Below are positions 1-8,106 of a stretch of DNA of 64,000 nucleotides, in pieces. The stretch's first letter is position 1, and every line of letters starts with the position of its first letter. The notes below the pieces were generated by a model that saw nothing but the letters and a program-made list of their open reading frames with translations, did no database searches and was not told where the DNA came from. The stretch spans positions 124,001 to 188,000 of the forward strand of contig NZ_JNXT01000002.1 in NCBI RefSeq assembly GCF_000716675.1. The letters are read 5' to 3'. Both the position numbers and the translations under genes were made by a program. Origin of the DNA: Streptomyces alboflavus (GTDB lineage Bacteria; Actinomycetota; Actinomycetes; Streptomycetales; Streptomycetaceae).

Positions 1-2649
1 CAGGACGGCCCGCTGCAGGACGGCCCCTGGGAGGACTTCGACCCCGCCTGGTCGCCCGACGGGAAGCGGATCCTGTTCGTCCGGGCGAAAGGGGTCACCA
101 CGGCCACCGGCCTCGCCCTGGAGGCACGGACCGTCGCCGCCGTCCCGGCCAACGGCGAAGGCCCGGTCGTCGTGGAGCACACGGAGACCGAGGCCGCCCA
201 GGTCATGACGCCCGCCCCGAGCCCGGACGGCCGCCGCCTCGCCTATCTGCGCACCACCCCGGCGCCCGCCGCTTCGTGCGCGCTCGTCGTCGACGGCAAG
301 CGTGTGGACGTCAGCGGCGACATCGCGCCCGTACCGCCGCGCTGGACGAAGGACGGCCGGCTGCTCCTGACCGTCGACGGCCGCTTCGCCCTCGTACGCC
401 CCGAGGAACCGGGCAGGGCGGAGGCGATCGCGTTCGACGGAGTGCTGCGCGTGGACCGGCCGCGCTACCGGGTCAAGGAGTACGACCTCGGGCTCGCGGA
501 CGAGCGGGTGCGGCCCGTGCGGGGTGTCCATCTGCCCGCGCTCTCGCCGGACGGCCAGAAGATCGCCTTCGCGGCTCTCAATTCGCTGTGGCTCGCGGAC
601 GCGAAGGGCGGCAAGGCGCCGAAACGGCTGCGGCGCGCTGAGCCCACGCGCTATCTCCTCGGGCCGACGTGGGCGCGCGACGGGCGCTCCCTGGTGTACG
701 CCGACGACCGGGACGGACTCCTCGGCGTCTACCGGCGGGACCTCGCCACCGGCAAGGAGACCGCCCTTGCCACGGGCGGCCGCGTGCACCCGGCGCTCTC
801 GCCCGACGGCAAGCGGCTCGCCTGCCTCGACATGACCGGCAGACTCGTCGTGCGCGACCTGGACACGGGCACCGAGCGCGTCCTCGCCGACCCGCTCGGC
901 GGCGGCGGAATTCCCGGACGGCCGAGCTGGTCACCGGACGGCCGCCTGCTCGCCCTGTGCGACCGCAACCGCCTGAACCTCCGCTTCCGTGAGGGCTACA
1001 ACCTCATCCGCGTAGTTGATGCGGCCGATGCCGCCACCGGCGACGCCCGGCTGCACGCGGTGGCGCCCCACACGTCCGTCGCCGACCGGTACGACTCCGG
1101 GCCCGTCTGGTCCCCGGACGGTCGCTGGATGGCGGTGATCGTCGAGTCGGCGCTGTGTGTGCTGCCCGTCGCCCCCGACGGCAGCCCGCGCGGTGAGCTG
1201 CGCACCCTCACTACCGAACCGGCCGACCACCCCACCTGGTCGGGCGACTCCAGGACGCTCCTGTACCTGTCGGGCGCCAAGCTGCGCCTCATCGGCGTCG
1301 ACGGCGGCCACGCCCGCACCGTGCGCGTCCCGCTCGACCAGCGCAGACCCGCGCCCGCCGACACCGTCGTGCACGCCGGACGGCTGTGGGACGGCACCGG
1401 CGACACGGTCCGGGAGGACGTCGACATCGTCGTACGCGGCGGACGCGTCGCCGCCGTCGAACCGCACCGCGCCTCCCGCGGGGGCACCCTCCGGCGCGTC
1501 GACGCCTCGGACCGCACCGTCCTGCCGGGCCTGTGGGACACCCACACCCACCCCTGGCAGAGCACCTACGGCGGCCGCCAGACCGCCGGTCAGCTCACGT
1601 ACGGGATCACCACGGCCGTCTCCCTCGGCGGCTTCGCCCACGAACAGGCACGCCTGCGCGAAGCGGTCGCCACCGGACAGCTTGCCGGGCCCCGCCTGCT
1701 GACCACCGGCGAACTCCTCGACGGCGGGCGCGTCGCGTACAGCATGGGCCGCGCCCACCGCACCCGCGCGGGCCTGCGCCGCTCCCTGGAACGGGCCGCG
1801 CAGCTCGACTGGGACTTCGTCAAGACCTATGTGCGGGCGCCGAGCTGGGTGATGGAGGAGGCCGCGCGCTTCGCGCACGAACGCCTGGGCGTGCGCTCGG
1901 GCAGCCACTTCCTGTCGCCCGGCATCCAGTCGGGACAGGACCTGACGACCCATCTGCAGGCCACACAGCGCGCCGAGTTCGGGCACGCCACCACGGCGTC
2001 GGGGCGCGCCTACGACGACGTCACGGAGATCTACAGCGCACGGGGAGCCCGGTTCGCGATGATCGCGACGCCGTTCACCTCGGCACCGCTCCTGGGCGCC
2101 GACCCCGGCCTCGCCGACGACCCCCGGGTCACCGCCGTGATGGCGCCGTGGGACGCGGCGGCGGTCGTCAAGGGCGCGGGCACCCCGCCGACGGCCGCCC
2201 AGCTGGCCACGCTGCGCCGGGAGACCGACATCTACCGGCGCATCCTCGCCGCCGGCGGCCTCGTGGCCCTCGGCACCGACCAGCCCCTCGTCCCGGTCGG
2301 CCTGTCCCTGCACCTGGGCCTGCGCGCCCTGCACCGCGGCGGCCTCTCCCCGGTCGAGGCGCTGCGCACCGTGACGGTGCTGCCCGCGCGGCTCTTCGGC
2401 GTCGCGGACGACCTCGGGACCGTCGAGGCGGGCAAGGTGGCCGATCTGACGGTCGTGGACGGTGACCCATTCACGGACTTCACGTCGCTGGTGCGGACCG
2501 TGGCGGTGCTGCGCGGCGGGGTTCCGTACGAGACCGACGACCTGGTGTCCGCCTTCCCGAAGGCGACCCGGCACGCCCACGAAGGTCCCGACTGGCTGAA
2601 GGTGGGACGCCTGATGCGGCGGGACGGCTGCTGCGACCCCGGCGCGTGA
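1..2649 (+). CDS. Amidohydrolase with N-terminal beta-propeller, 5' end outside window
   Basis: The frame is open from base 1, so the N-terminus is missing; about 882 residues are visible. Roughly the first 440 contain repeated (W/L)SPDG(R/K/Q) strands typical of TolB/PD40 beta-propellers. The C-terminal half is an imidazolonepropionase-like amidohydrolase: the metal-binding motif DTHTHPW near visible residue 513, GTDQP near 758, and the family's closing pattern LGTVEAGKVADLTVVDGDP. Such proteins hydrolyse cyclic amides or peptide-like substrates, often outside the cytoplasm; the substrate cannot be told and the signal peptide, if any, is off the edge. It converges on the old yellow enzyme gene across a strong hairpin. 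Confidence 0.85.
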   Translation, partial: QDGPLQDGPWEDFDPAWSPDGKRILFVRAKGVTTATGLALEARTVAAVPANGEGPVVVEHTETEAAQVMTPAPSPDGRRLAYLRTTPAPAASCALVVDGKRVDVSGDIAPVPPRWTKDGRLLLTVDGRFALVRPEEPGRAEAIAFDGVLRVDRPRYRVKEYDLGLADERVRPVRGVHLPALSPDGQKIAFAALNSLWLADAKGGKAPKRLRRAEPTRYLLGPTWARDGRSLVYADDRDGLLGVYRRDLATGKETALATGGRVHPALSPDGKRLACLDMTGRLVVRDLDTGTERVLADPLGGGGIPGRPSWSPDGRLLALCDRNRLNLRFREGYNLIRVVDAADAATGDARLHAVAPHTSVADRYDSGPVWSPDGRWMAVIVESALCVLPVAPDGSPRGELRTLTTEPADHPTWSGDSRTLLYLSGAKLRLIGVDGGHARTVRVPLDQRRPAPADTVVHAGRLWDGTGDTVREDVDIVVRGGRVAAVEPHRASRGGTLRRVDASDRTVLPGLWDTHTHPWQSTYGGRQTAGQLTYGITTAVSLGGFAHEQARLREAVATGQLAGPRLLTTGELLDGGRVAYSMGRAHRTRAGLRRSLERAAQLDWDFVKTYVRAPSWVMEEAARFAHERLGVRSGSHFLSPGIQSGQDLTTHLQATQRAEFGHATTASGRAYDDVTEIYSARGARFAMIATPFTSAPLLGADPGLADDPRVTAVMAPWDAAAVVKGAGTPPTAAQLATLRRETDIYRRILAAGGLVALGTDQPLVPVGLSLHLGLRALHRGGLSPVEALRTVTVLPARLFGVADDLGTVEAGKVADLTVVDGDPFTDFTSLVRTVAVLRGGVPYETDDLVSAFPKATRHAHEGPDWLKVGRLMRRDGCCDPGA

Positions 2650-2673
2650 GCCTCAGGCCGTGAGCCGGGACCA

Positions 2674-2724
2674 CGAACGACGCCCGGCGCGGGGTGAGTA
2701 CCACCGCGCGCCGGGCGTCGTTCG
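2674..2724. terminator. Bidirectional terminator hairpin
   Basis: Perfect 18-bp inverted repeat (arms 2674-2691 and 2707-2724, 15-nt loop) between two convergent genes. There is no T-run, as is usual in Streptomyces. Confidence 0.75.
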
Positions 2725-2753
2725 CGTGCGGCTGCCCCGCACCGGGCGACAGC

Positions 2754-3836
2754 TCAGACGGACCGCAGGTACTGCTGCGGCACCCGCACCTCGGCACCGA
2801 GCTCACGCGCCGCCTGCCGCGCCCACGACGGGCTGCGCAGCAGCTCACGGCCGAGCAGGACCGCGTCCGCCTCGCCGTTGGCGACGATCTTCTCGGCCTG
2901 CTCGACATCGGTGATCAGGCCGACCGCGGCTACCGGAAGCCCCGTCTCCGCGCGGACCCGGGCCGCGAACGGCACCTGGTAGCCGGGCCCGACCGGGATC
3001 TTGACGCCCGCGGCGTTGCCGCCGGTGGACACGTCGAGCAGATCGACGCCGTGTTCCTTCAGGAGCGCGGCGAAGCGCACGGTGTCGTCCGCCGTCCAGC
3101 CGCCCTCGTCCAGCCAGTCGGTCGCGGAAATGCGGAAGAACAGCGGCTTGTCCTCGGGCCACACGGCGCGGATGGCGTCCACGACCTCCAGGGCGAAGCG
3201 TGCCCGGTTCTCGAACGAACCGCCGTAGGCGTCGGTGCGCCGGTTGGAGTGCGGCGAGAGGAACTCGCCGATCAGATAGCCGTGCGCGCCGTGCACCTCG
3301 GCGACCTCGAACCCGGCGTCCAGGGCGCGCTGCGCCGCTTCCGCGAACTGCCGTGCCACGTCGTGGATCTGATCGACGGTCAGCTCCGTCGGTACGGTGT
3401 GCCGCTCGTCGTACGCCACCGGGCTCGGCCCCACCGGCTGCCAGCCCTCCGCCGATCCGGGCGCGAGGGGCGCGCCGCCCCGCCACGGCCGGTCGGTCGA
3501 CGCCTTGCGGCCCGCGTGCGCCAGCTGGATGCCGGGGGCGGTGCCGTGCTCCTTGAGGAAGCCGGTGATGCGGCGGAACGCCTCGACCTGTGTGTCGTTC
3601 CAGATGCCGAGGTCGGCCGGGGAGATCCGGCCCTCGGGGCTCACGCCGGTCGCCTCGACCAGGATCAGGCCGGTGCCGCCGGTGGCGCGCGCCGCGTAGT
3701 GCGCGAAGTGCCAGTCGGTCGGCACGCCCGCCTCCGGACCCGCCGCCACCGCGGAGTACTGACACATCGGCGCCATCCACACGCGGTTCGGGATGGTCAG
3801 CGATCGCAGGGTGTAGGGCTCGAACAGCGCGCTCAC
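2754..3836 (-). CDS. Old yellow enzyme family NADH:flavin oxidoreductase
   Basis: A 360-residue FMN-dependent ene-reductase of the YqjM/NamA type: single TIM barrel, cytoplasmic, reduces activated C=C bonds or electrophiles with NAD(P)H. Visible landmarks are the N-terminal FEPYTLRSLTIPNRVWMAPM strand, HAGRKAS, the barrel signature GAHGYLIGEFLSPHSNRR and the C-terminal GRELLRSPSWA. The GTG start at 3836 was chosen because GGAGG lies just upstream and the protein then begins exactly where the family begins; the frame is open further upstream without family similarity. It is divergent from an ArsR-type gene; a dyad overlaps the intervening promoter region, so repression by that regulator is likely. 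Confidence 0.9.
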   Translation of the reverse strand: MSALFEPYTLRSLTIPNRVWMAPMCQYSAVAAGPEAGVPTDWHFAHYAARATGGTGLILVEATGVSPEGRISPADLGIWNDTQVEAFRRITGFLKEHGTAPGIQLAHAGRKASTDRPWRGGAPLAPGSAEGWQPVGPSPVAYDERHTVPTELTVDQIHDVARQFAEAAQRALDAGFEVAEVHGAHGYLIGEFLSPHSNRRTDAYGGSFENRARFALEVVDAIRAVWPEDKPLFFRISATDWLDEGGWTADDTVRFAALLKEHGVDLLDVSTGGNAAGVKIPVGPGYQVPFAARVRAETGLPVAAVGLITDVEQAEKIVANGEADAVLLGRELLRSPSWARQAARELGAEVRVPQQYLRSV

Positions 3837-3911
3837 GGCGGCCTCCAGTAGTGACGGCGGCGGTACGGAAGGGGGCGCCCGCGGCTTGTGCCGCCGGGGG
3901 CGCGCCTCCTG

Positions 3912-3978
3912 CTCGTACGATAGCCATCGTAGTACGGCATCTGTCAAACTACGATGAGTCTCGTACAACTCGTACACT
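3912..3978. promoter_or_regulatory. Divergent promoter/operator region, ArsR-type dyad
   Basis: Perfect 9-bp inverted repeat CATCGTAGT (3925-3933) and ACTACGATG (3948-3956). A minus-strand TTGACA-like -35 box (3942-3947) for the oxidoreductase lies between the arms. CTCGTAC also occurs three times (3912, 3960, 3969), the last two 9 bp apart. Likely operator of the adjacent regulator. Confidence 0.5.
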
Positions 3979-4035
3979 GGAGGCGTCCGCACCGCACACG
4001 GGCGCCCCCGGCCGCCCAGGGAGAGTGGAGCCGTC

Positions 4036-4389
4036 ATGACGACCGCCGTACCGAGCGCCCGCGTGCTCGCCCACCCGGCGCGTGAGGAGATCCGTCTCGA
4101 AGGCGTGCTGCACGCGCTGTCGGATCCCTTGCGCATGCTCATCGTGCGGGAGCTGGCCGCCGGCGCGGAGGCGGGCCTGACGTGCTCGCACTTCGACCTG
4201 CCCGTCACCAAGTCCACGTCCACGCATCACTTCCGGGTGCTGCGCGAGGCCGGCGTCATCCAGCAGAACTACCGGGGCACGGCGAAGCTGAACGCGCTGC
4301 GCAGGGACGATCTGGACGCGCTGTTCCCCGGGCTTCTCGACAGCGTCCTCGCTGCGGCGGCCCGGCAGGCGGAGCGGCTCGGCGGCTGA
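4036..4389 (+). CDS. ArsR-family winged-helix transcriptional regulator
   Basis: A 117-residue DNA-binding repressor. The SDPLRMLIVREL helix, followed by a recognition region with TKSTSTHHFRVLREAGVI, is the classical ArsR winged helix. No CxC metal motif is present (one Cys only, in LTCSHFD), so a metal sensor of the ArsR/SmtB type is unlikely; small-molecule or redox sensing is more plausible given the flavin reductase next door. The ATG at 4036 follows GAGAGTGGAG. It is transcribed away from the old yellow enzyme gene and converges on the ferredoxin reductase gene. Confidence 0.85.
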   Translation: MTTAVPSARVLAHPAREEIRLEGVLHALSDPLRMLIVRELAAGAEAGLTCSHFDLPVTKSTSTHHFRVLREAGVIQQNYRGTAKLNALRRDDLDALFPGLLDSVLAAAARQAERLGG

Positions 4390-4406
4390 CCTCCCGGGTG
4401 GCGGGT

Positions 4407-4430
4407 CCCGGCGCCCGGCCGGGCGCCGGG
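4407..4430. terminator. Perfect palindrome, bidirectional terminator
   Basis: 12-bp arms CCCGGCGCCCGG and CCGGGCGCCGGG with no spacer, located between convergent stop codons. Confidence 0.65.
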
Positions 4431-4442
4431 GTGCGCGTCGGC

Positions 4443-5822
4443 TCAGTCCGCCCGGCCGGGCGGTGTGCCGCGCGCCGCCGAGAGCAGCCCCGGCCAGTCC
4501 GGGATCTTCACCGACCCGCGCCCGAGCGAACGCCCAAGCTCCGCCTCCGCCCGCTCGATCGCCAGCCATCCGGGCCACTCGACCGGCTCGGCCCCCGCGG
4601 CACGCAGCTCCGCCGCCGGATCGCCCGGCACGGTCCGCGCGAGGAGGGCCGGGGCGTCGTCGAGCAGGGACAGTGCCGTCTCCTTGGCGCAGGGGCGGTT
4701 GGTGCCGATGACGCCCGTGGGGCCGCGCTTGATCCAGCCCGCCACGTACTCACCGGGGGAGACCGCCCCGTCGCGAAGCACCCGCCCCGCCGCGTGCGGC
4801 ACCGTGCCGGTCCCCTCGTCGAACGGCAGCCCCGCCAGCGGCACCCCCCGATAGCCGACGGACCGCAGCACGAGCTGGCCCGCGATGTCCTCGTACGTCC
4901 CCGACCCCGTCACCCCGCCGCGCCCGTCCGGCAGCGTCCGCTCGAACCGCACCCCGCCGACCCGGCCGTCCGCGTCGAGCACGGCCACCGGCCGCAGGAA
5001 GAACCGCAGCCGGATCCGCCGCGCGGCCGCCTGCTCGGGCCGCCCGGCCGCCCAGCCGCGCATCACCTCGACGTTGCGCCGGTTCGCGGCGGGCAGGCCC
5101 GATGGATCCTCGTACGCCGGGTCGAGCGCCAACTCGGCCGGATCCACGACGACTTCGGTGTCCGGGAGCGAGCCGAGCTCCCGCAGCTCCTTCGTGGTGA
5201 ACCGCGCCTGCGACGGACCGCGCCGCCCCACCATGTGCACCTCGCGCACCGGACTGTCGGCGAGGACGCCGAGCGCCTCCTGCGGAATGTCGGTCGGCAT
5301 CAGTTCGGCGGCGCCGCGCGCCAGCATCCGCGCGACGTCCACCGCCACGTTCCCGACGCCGATGACCACGGCTGACTCGACCCCGCGCACGAAGCGGTCG
5401 GGCGGCCCCGCGCCGTTGACCGTCACATCCGGGTGGGCGCTGTACCAGGAGACGAACTCGGTGGCCGAGCAGCTGCCGGGCAGGTCCTCGCCGGGCACGC
5501 CCAGGTGCCGGTCGGTGGCCGCGCCCACGCAGTAGACCACCGCGTGGTACATGCCGAGCAGCCGCGCGGGGGACAGCGCGCGGGGCCCGATCTCGACGCC
5601 CCCGAAGAACCGCACCCGCTCGTGCTCCAGGACCGTACGCAGGTTGTTCTGGAGGGACTTGATCTTCTCGTGGTCCGGTGCCACGCCGTAGCGCACCAGA
5701 CCGTACGGGCAGGGCAACCGGTCGAGCACATCGACCCGCACGTCCGGCACGCGGTCTTGCTGCACCAGACTCTGCGCGGTGTAGACCCCGCTCGGACCCG
5801 ATCCCACGACGGCGACCTGCAC
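4443..5822 (-). CDS. FAD-dependent ferredoxin/adrenodoxin-type NADP reductase
   Basis: 459 residues resembling mycobacterial FprA and adrenodoxin reductase: FAD-binding GSGPSGVYTAQSL near the N-terminus, then PCPYGLVRYGVAPDH and the NADP-binding GVGNVAVDVARML. It transfers electrons between NADPH and ferredoxins, probably for cytochromes P450 or other oxygenases; none is encoded in this window. The GTG start at 5822 has GGAAGGAG upstream and gives an N-terminus (VQVAVVGSGPSG) that matches the family; the longer open frame to 6014 is low-complexity and not believed. Confidence 0.9.
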   Translation of the reverse strand: MQVAVVGSGPSGVYTAQSLVQQDRVPDVRVDVLDRLPCPYGLVRYGVAPDHEKIKSLQNNLRTVLEHERVRFFGGVEIGPRALSPARLLGMYHAVVYCVGAATDRHLGVPGEDLPGSCSATEFVSWYSAHPDVTVNGAGPPDRFVRGVESAVVIGVGNVAVDVARMLARGAAELMPTDIPQEALGVLADSPVREVHMVGRRGPSQARFTTKELRELGSLPDTEVVVDPAELALDPAYEDPSGLPAANRRNVEVMRGWAAGRPEQAAARRIRLRFFLRPVAVLDADGRVGGVRFERTLPDGRGGVTGSGTYEDIAGQLVLRSVGYRGVPLAGLPFDEGTGTVPHAAGRVLRDGAVSPGEYVAGWIKRGPTGVIGTNRPCAKETALSLLDDAPALLARTVPGDPAAELRAAGAEPVEWPGWLAIERAEAELGRSLGRGSVKIPDWPGLLSAARGTPPGRAD

Positions 5823-6470
5823 GGTGGCGCTCCTTCCGCGAGGGTGTCCCCGGGACGCCTTGCGGCCGGCTGCTGCCCGCCTGGCATCAGCATCGCACCC
5901 CTGTGCGTCCAGGGGGAGATGTGCCGCGACGCGCGGAGGCGGGCGCGGCGGAGCCCGCGTGCCGTGTGCCGCTGTCAGGGTGCCGCGCCCGCCGCCCTCG
6001 CGCGCGCCGTTCATGGCGGAATGTGACAGTACGGCTACCGTGCGACTGTGCAGAAAGGTTCATATCGCAACGAGGATGATCATTTCCGATCGGGTGGCGG
6101 GGCGGGGGAGCTGCGGAGGGTGGGGCCCACGGGTCTTACGGGGCTAACGGGTCTTGCGGGTCTTGCGGGTCTTACAGGTCTTGCGGGGGCGACCGGGGTG
6201 GCCGGGTCGGCCGGGGCCGGGTGGCCGGGTGAGGAGGCCCTGGTCGAGGTGTCGTCGTGGGCGGGAGTGGATGGGGGCGCCGGTGAGGGGCCTGCTGGCG
6301 AGGGCGCATGGGTGGATGTGGGGGTGGGCGCGCGGGAGGGGTGGGGCGTCCCGTCGGCGGGGGGTCCGGATGACTGGGCGGTGCGTGGGGTGGACGGCCC
6401 CAGCTGGCCGATGGGGTGGGCGAGGGACGGGGGTGAGGGGTGGCTCGGGGCGGGAGGAACAGAGGGAGGG
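5823..6470. other. 648-nt gap with G-biased, low-complexity DNA
   Basis: It contains the upstream region of the reductase gene, an array of 9-bp repeats and a strongly G-biased plus strand (6180-6470). Long frames exist on both strands but are low-complexity (Gly-rich on plus, Pro-rich on minus) and show no family resemblance. AT-rich sequence near 6030-6090 could hold a promoter for the plus-strand gene. Confidence 0.4.
6132..6185. repeat. Six tandem 9-bp repeats (GGTCTTGCG-like)
   Basis: Units are GGTCTTACG, GGGCTAACG, GGTCTTGCG (twice), GGTCTTACA and GGTCTTGCG. In the plus frame they read as Gly-Leu-Thr/Ala triplets; in the minus frame as Arg/Lys-Thr/Pro triplets. Coding status is unclear. 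Confidence 0.75.
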
Positions 6471-7139
6471 ATGGGCATCGGTCAACCGGCGGGCCCGGTA
6501 GGGGAGTTCGCCCCGCCCGTTGGCCAGGGTCACGAGTTCGGCGAGGCAGGCGCGGGTTCCCCCGCGGGTGTGGGGGAGGGGGTGCCGCGGGACGGCGGGA
6601 TGCCGTCGCTCTTCCATGTGCACCTTGCCTTCGGCGGTGACGGCGGTGACGGCGGTGCGGGGACGGAAGGCGGTGGCATCGGCGATCGCGGTGTCGAGGG
6701 CGGGTGCTGCCCCGACGCGCCCCGGGGCGCCGACGTCCTCGCGGTCGTCTCGGACGGCCGGATCGCCATCGAGGAAGTGCGCGCCAGACCCCCGCTTCCC
6801 CTGCACGACCTCGCGGCGCTCGCCGCGCGGATCGAGGGCCCCCTCAACGACGCCTTCCGTGGCCTGGCCGACCGGCACGGAGCCGCCGACGCGCCCTGCC
6901 GTAACGGCGGCGCCCCCGCCCAAGAGCCGCCCGGCGCGCGCCGGGGCCGCAGGTCGGCACGGCGCGGCAGCGCCGTGCGGAACGTGGCGGCGGAGGCCTA
7001 CCGCGGGGCCCTTGAGGGCGGCGAGGACCCGGTGCTCGCCGTGATGCGGGCGACGGGGCACAGCCGCCGCAAGTCGCTGCGGCTCATCGCGGGGGCGCGG
7101 GAGGCGGGGCTCCTGGTGTCGCGTCACCACCGCCGCTAG
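6471..7139 (+). CDS. DUF6214-like Streptomyces protein
   Basis: A 222-residue protein of unknown function. The middle and C-terminal parts (FHVHLAF; DVLAVVSDGRIAIEEVRARPPLPLHDLAALAARIEGPL; DPVLAVMRATGHSRRKSLRLIAGAREAGLL) resemble, from memory, a conserved Streptomyces family annotated DUF6214. It ends in a basic helix and HHRR tail. The ATG at 6471 follows AGAGGGAGGG; the open frame extends to 6048 through low-complexity sequence, so the start is uncertain. Residues 50-75 are an unusual Gly/Asp-rich insertion encoded by GGTGAC-type repeats. Confidence 0.5.
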   Translation: MGIGQPAGPVGEFAPPVGQGHEFGEAGAGSPAGVGEGVPRDGGMPSLFHVHLAFGGDGGDGGAGTEGGGIGDRGVEGGCCPDAPRGADVLAVVSDGRIAIEEVRARPPLPLHDLAALAARIEGPLNDAFRGLADRHGAADAPCRNGGAPAQEPPGARRGRRSARRGSAVRNVAAEAYRGALEGGEDPVLAVMRATGHSRRKSLRLIAGAREAGLLVSRHHRR

Positions 7140-7144
7140 TCCGT

Positions 7145-7167
7145 GCCCGGGGGAGGTGCCCCCGGGC
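7145..7167. terminator. Terminator hairpin
   Basis: 9-bp stem GCCCGGGGG / CCCCCGGGC with a 5-nt loop between convergent genes. Confidence 0.65.
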
Positions 7168-7194
7168 CTCCGGTCGTGCGCGCCGGTGTGCCGC

Positions 7195-7932
7195 TCACCC
7201 CATCCCGCGCATCCGGTTGATCTCACTCGTCTGCTGCGCCACCACGTCGTTGGCCATCTCCTCGACGAGCAGATTGTTGCCCTGGGAGAGCGCGTCGGTG
7301 GCCATCGTCACCGCGCCGGTGTGGTGGGTGATCATCAGCTTCAGGAACAGCTGGTCGAAGGCCTCGCCCTTGGCGGCGCGCAACTGCTTGAGCTGGGCCG
7401 CGGTCGCCATTCCCGGCATGCCCGCGTGGTCGCCGTGACCGTCATGTCCGGGCTTCGGGGACGTCGCCCCCGGCTTGCCCTTCTTGGCGTGGGCCTTCAA
7501 CCACCGCTCCATGGCGCCGATTTCCGGCTTCTGGGCGGCGGTGATGCGGTCGGCGAGACGCTTCACCTTGGTGGACTTCGCCCGCTCGGGGACGAGTCGG
7601 GTCATTTCGAGGGCCTGGCTGTGGTGCGGGATCATCTTCTCGACGTACTCGAAGTCGGCCGAGTTCGGGCTGTCGTCGTCGGTTCTCTTCTTCGCGGCGT
7701 CCTCGGCGGAGAGCGTCGCCGCCGTCTCGCCCGGCTTGCCGGGAGCGATGACCGAAGGCCCGGTCGAGGACGGGGACTTGGCCGTGCTCCTGGAGTCGGA
7801 TTCCGAGCCGGAGTCGCAGGCGCCGAGCACGAGGGCGGCGGCCGTGAGCAGTCCGGTCGCGGCCAGGGCGCGCCTGAGGGGCGCGGCGTTCGCGGCGGAC
7901 GTACGGGCGGCGGACGTACGACGGTGGGGCAC
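7195..7932 (-). CDS. DUF305-family lipoprotein
   Basis: 245 residues. The signal peptide ends in the lipobox LGAC (LTAAALVLGAC), so it is a membrane-anchored extracellular lipoprotein. Two DUF305 repeats follow: EYVEKMIPHHSQALEMTRLV and FLKLMITHHTGAVTMATDAL, each with the paired-His (M)IxHH helix. A His/Met-rich linker (GHDGHGDHAGMPGM) lies between them. DUF305 proteins are linked to copper handling; the His/Met content fits that but the role is inferred. The GTG at 7932 is preceded by AGGAGG at good spacing; upstream in-frame codons to 7989 are rejected. It is divergent from the LVIVD-repeat gene, an arrangement seen with this pair elsewhere in Streptomyces as far as I recall. Confidence 0.85.
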   Translation of the reverse strand: MPHRRTSAARTSAANAAPLRRALAATGLLTAAALVLGACDSGSESDSRSTAKSPSSTGPSVIAPGKPGETAATLSAEDAAKKRTDDDSPNSADFEYVEKMIPHHSQALEMTRLVPERAKSTKVKRLADRITAAQKPEIGAMERWLKAHAKKGKPGATSPKPGHDGHGDHAGMPGMATAAQLKQLRAAKGEAFDQLFLKLMITHHTGAVTMATDALSQGNNLLVEEMANDVVAQQTSEINRMRGMG

Positions 7933-8106
7933 GGCGACCTCCTGTGGCACGTGGGGCGGTGGGGTACGTCCTAGCACGCCGATGGGCATGAGCGATCAAA
8001 CGTGCTCATTACGGCTGCGTTCCATCTGTTGATTTGTACATGAGGAGCACGATACTGCGGGTGTCCGTGAACCGTTCGCCCCCGAACGGGCACAAGGGAG
8101 GACACA

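Noticed and set aside
3590..4578. Alternative frames extending the old yellow enzyme and overlapping the ArsR gene
   Set aside because: They lack family similarity and cross a well-formed divergent promoter region.
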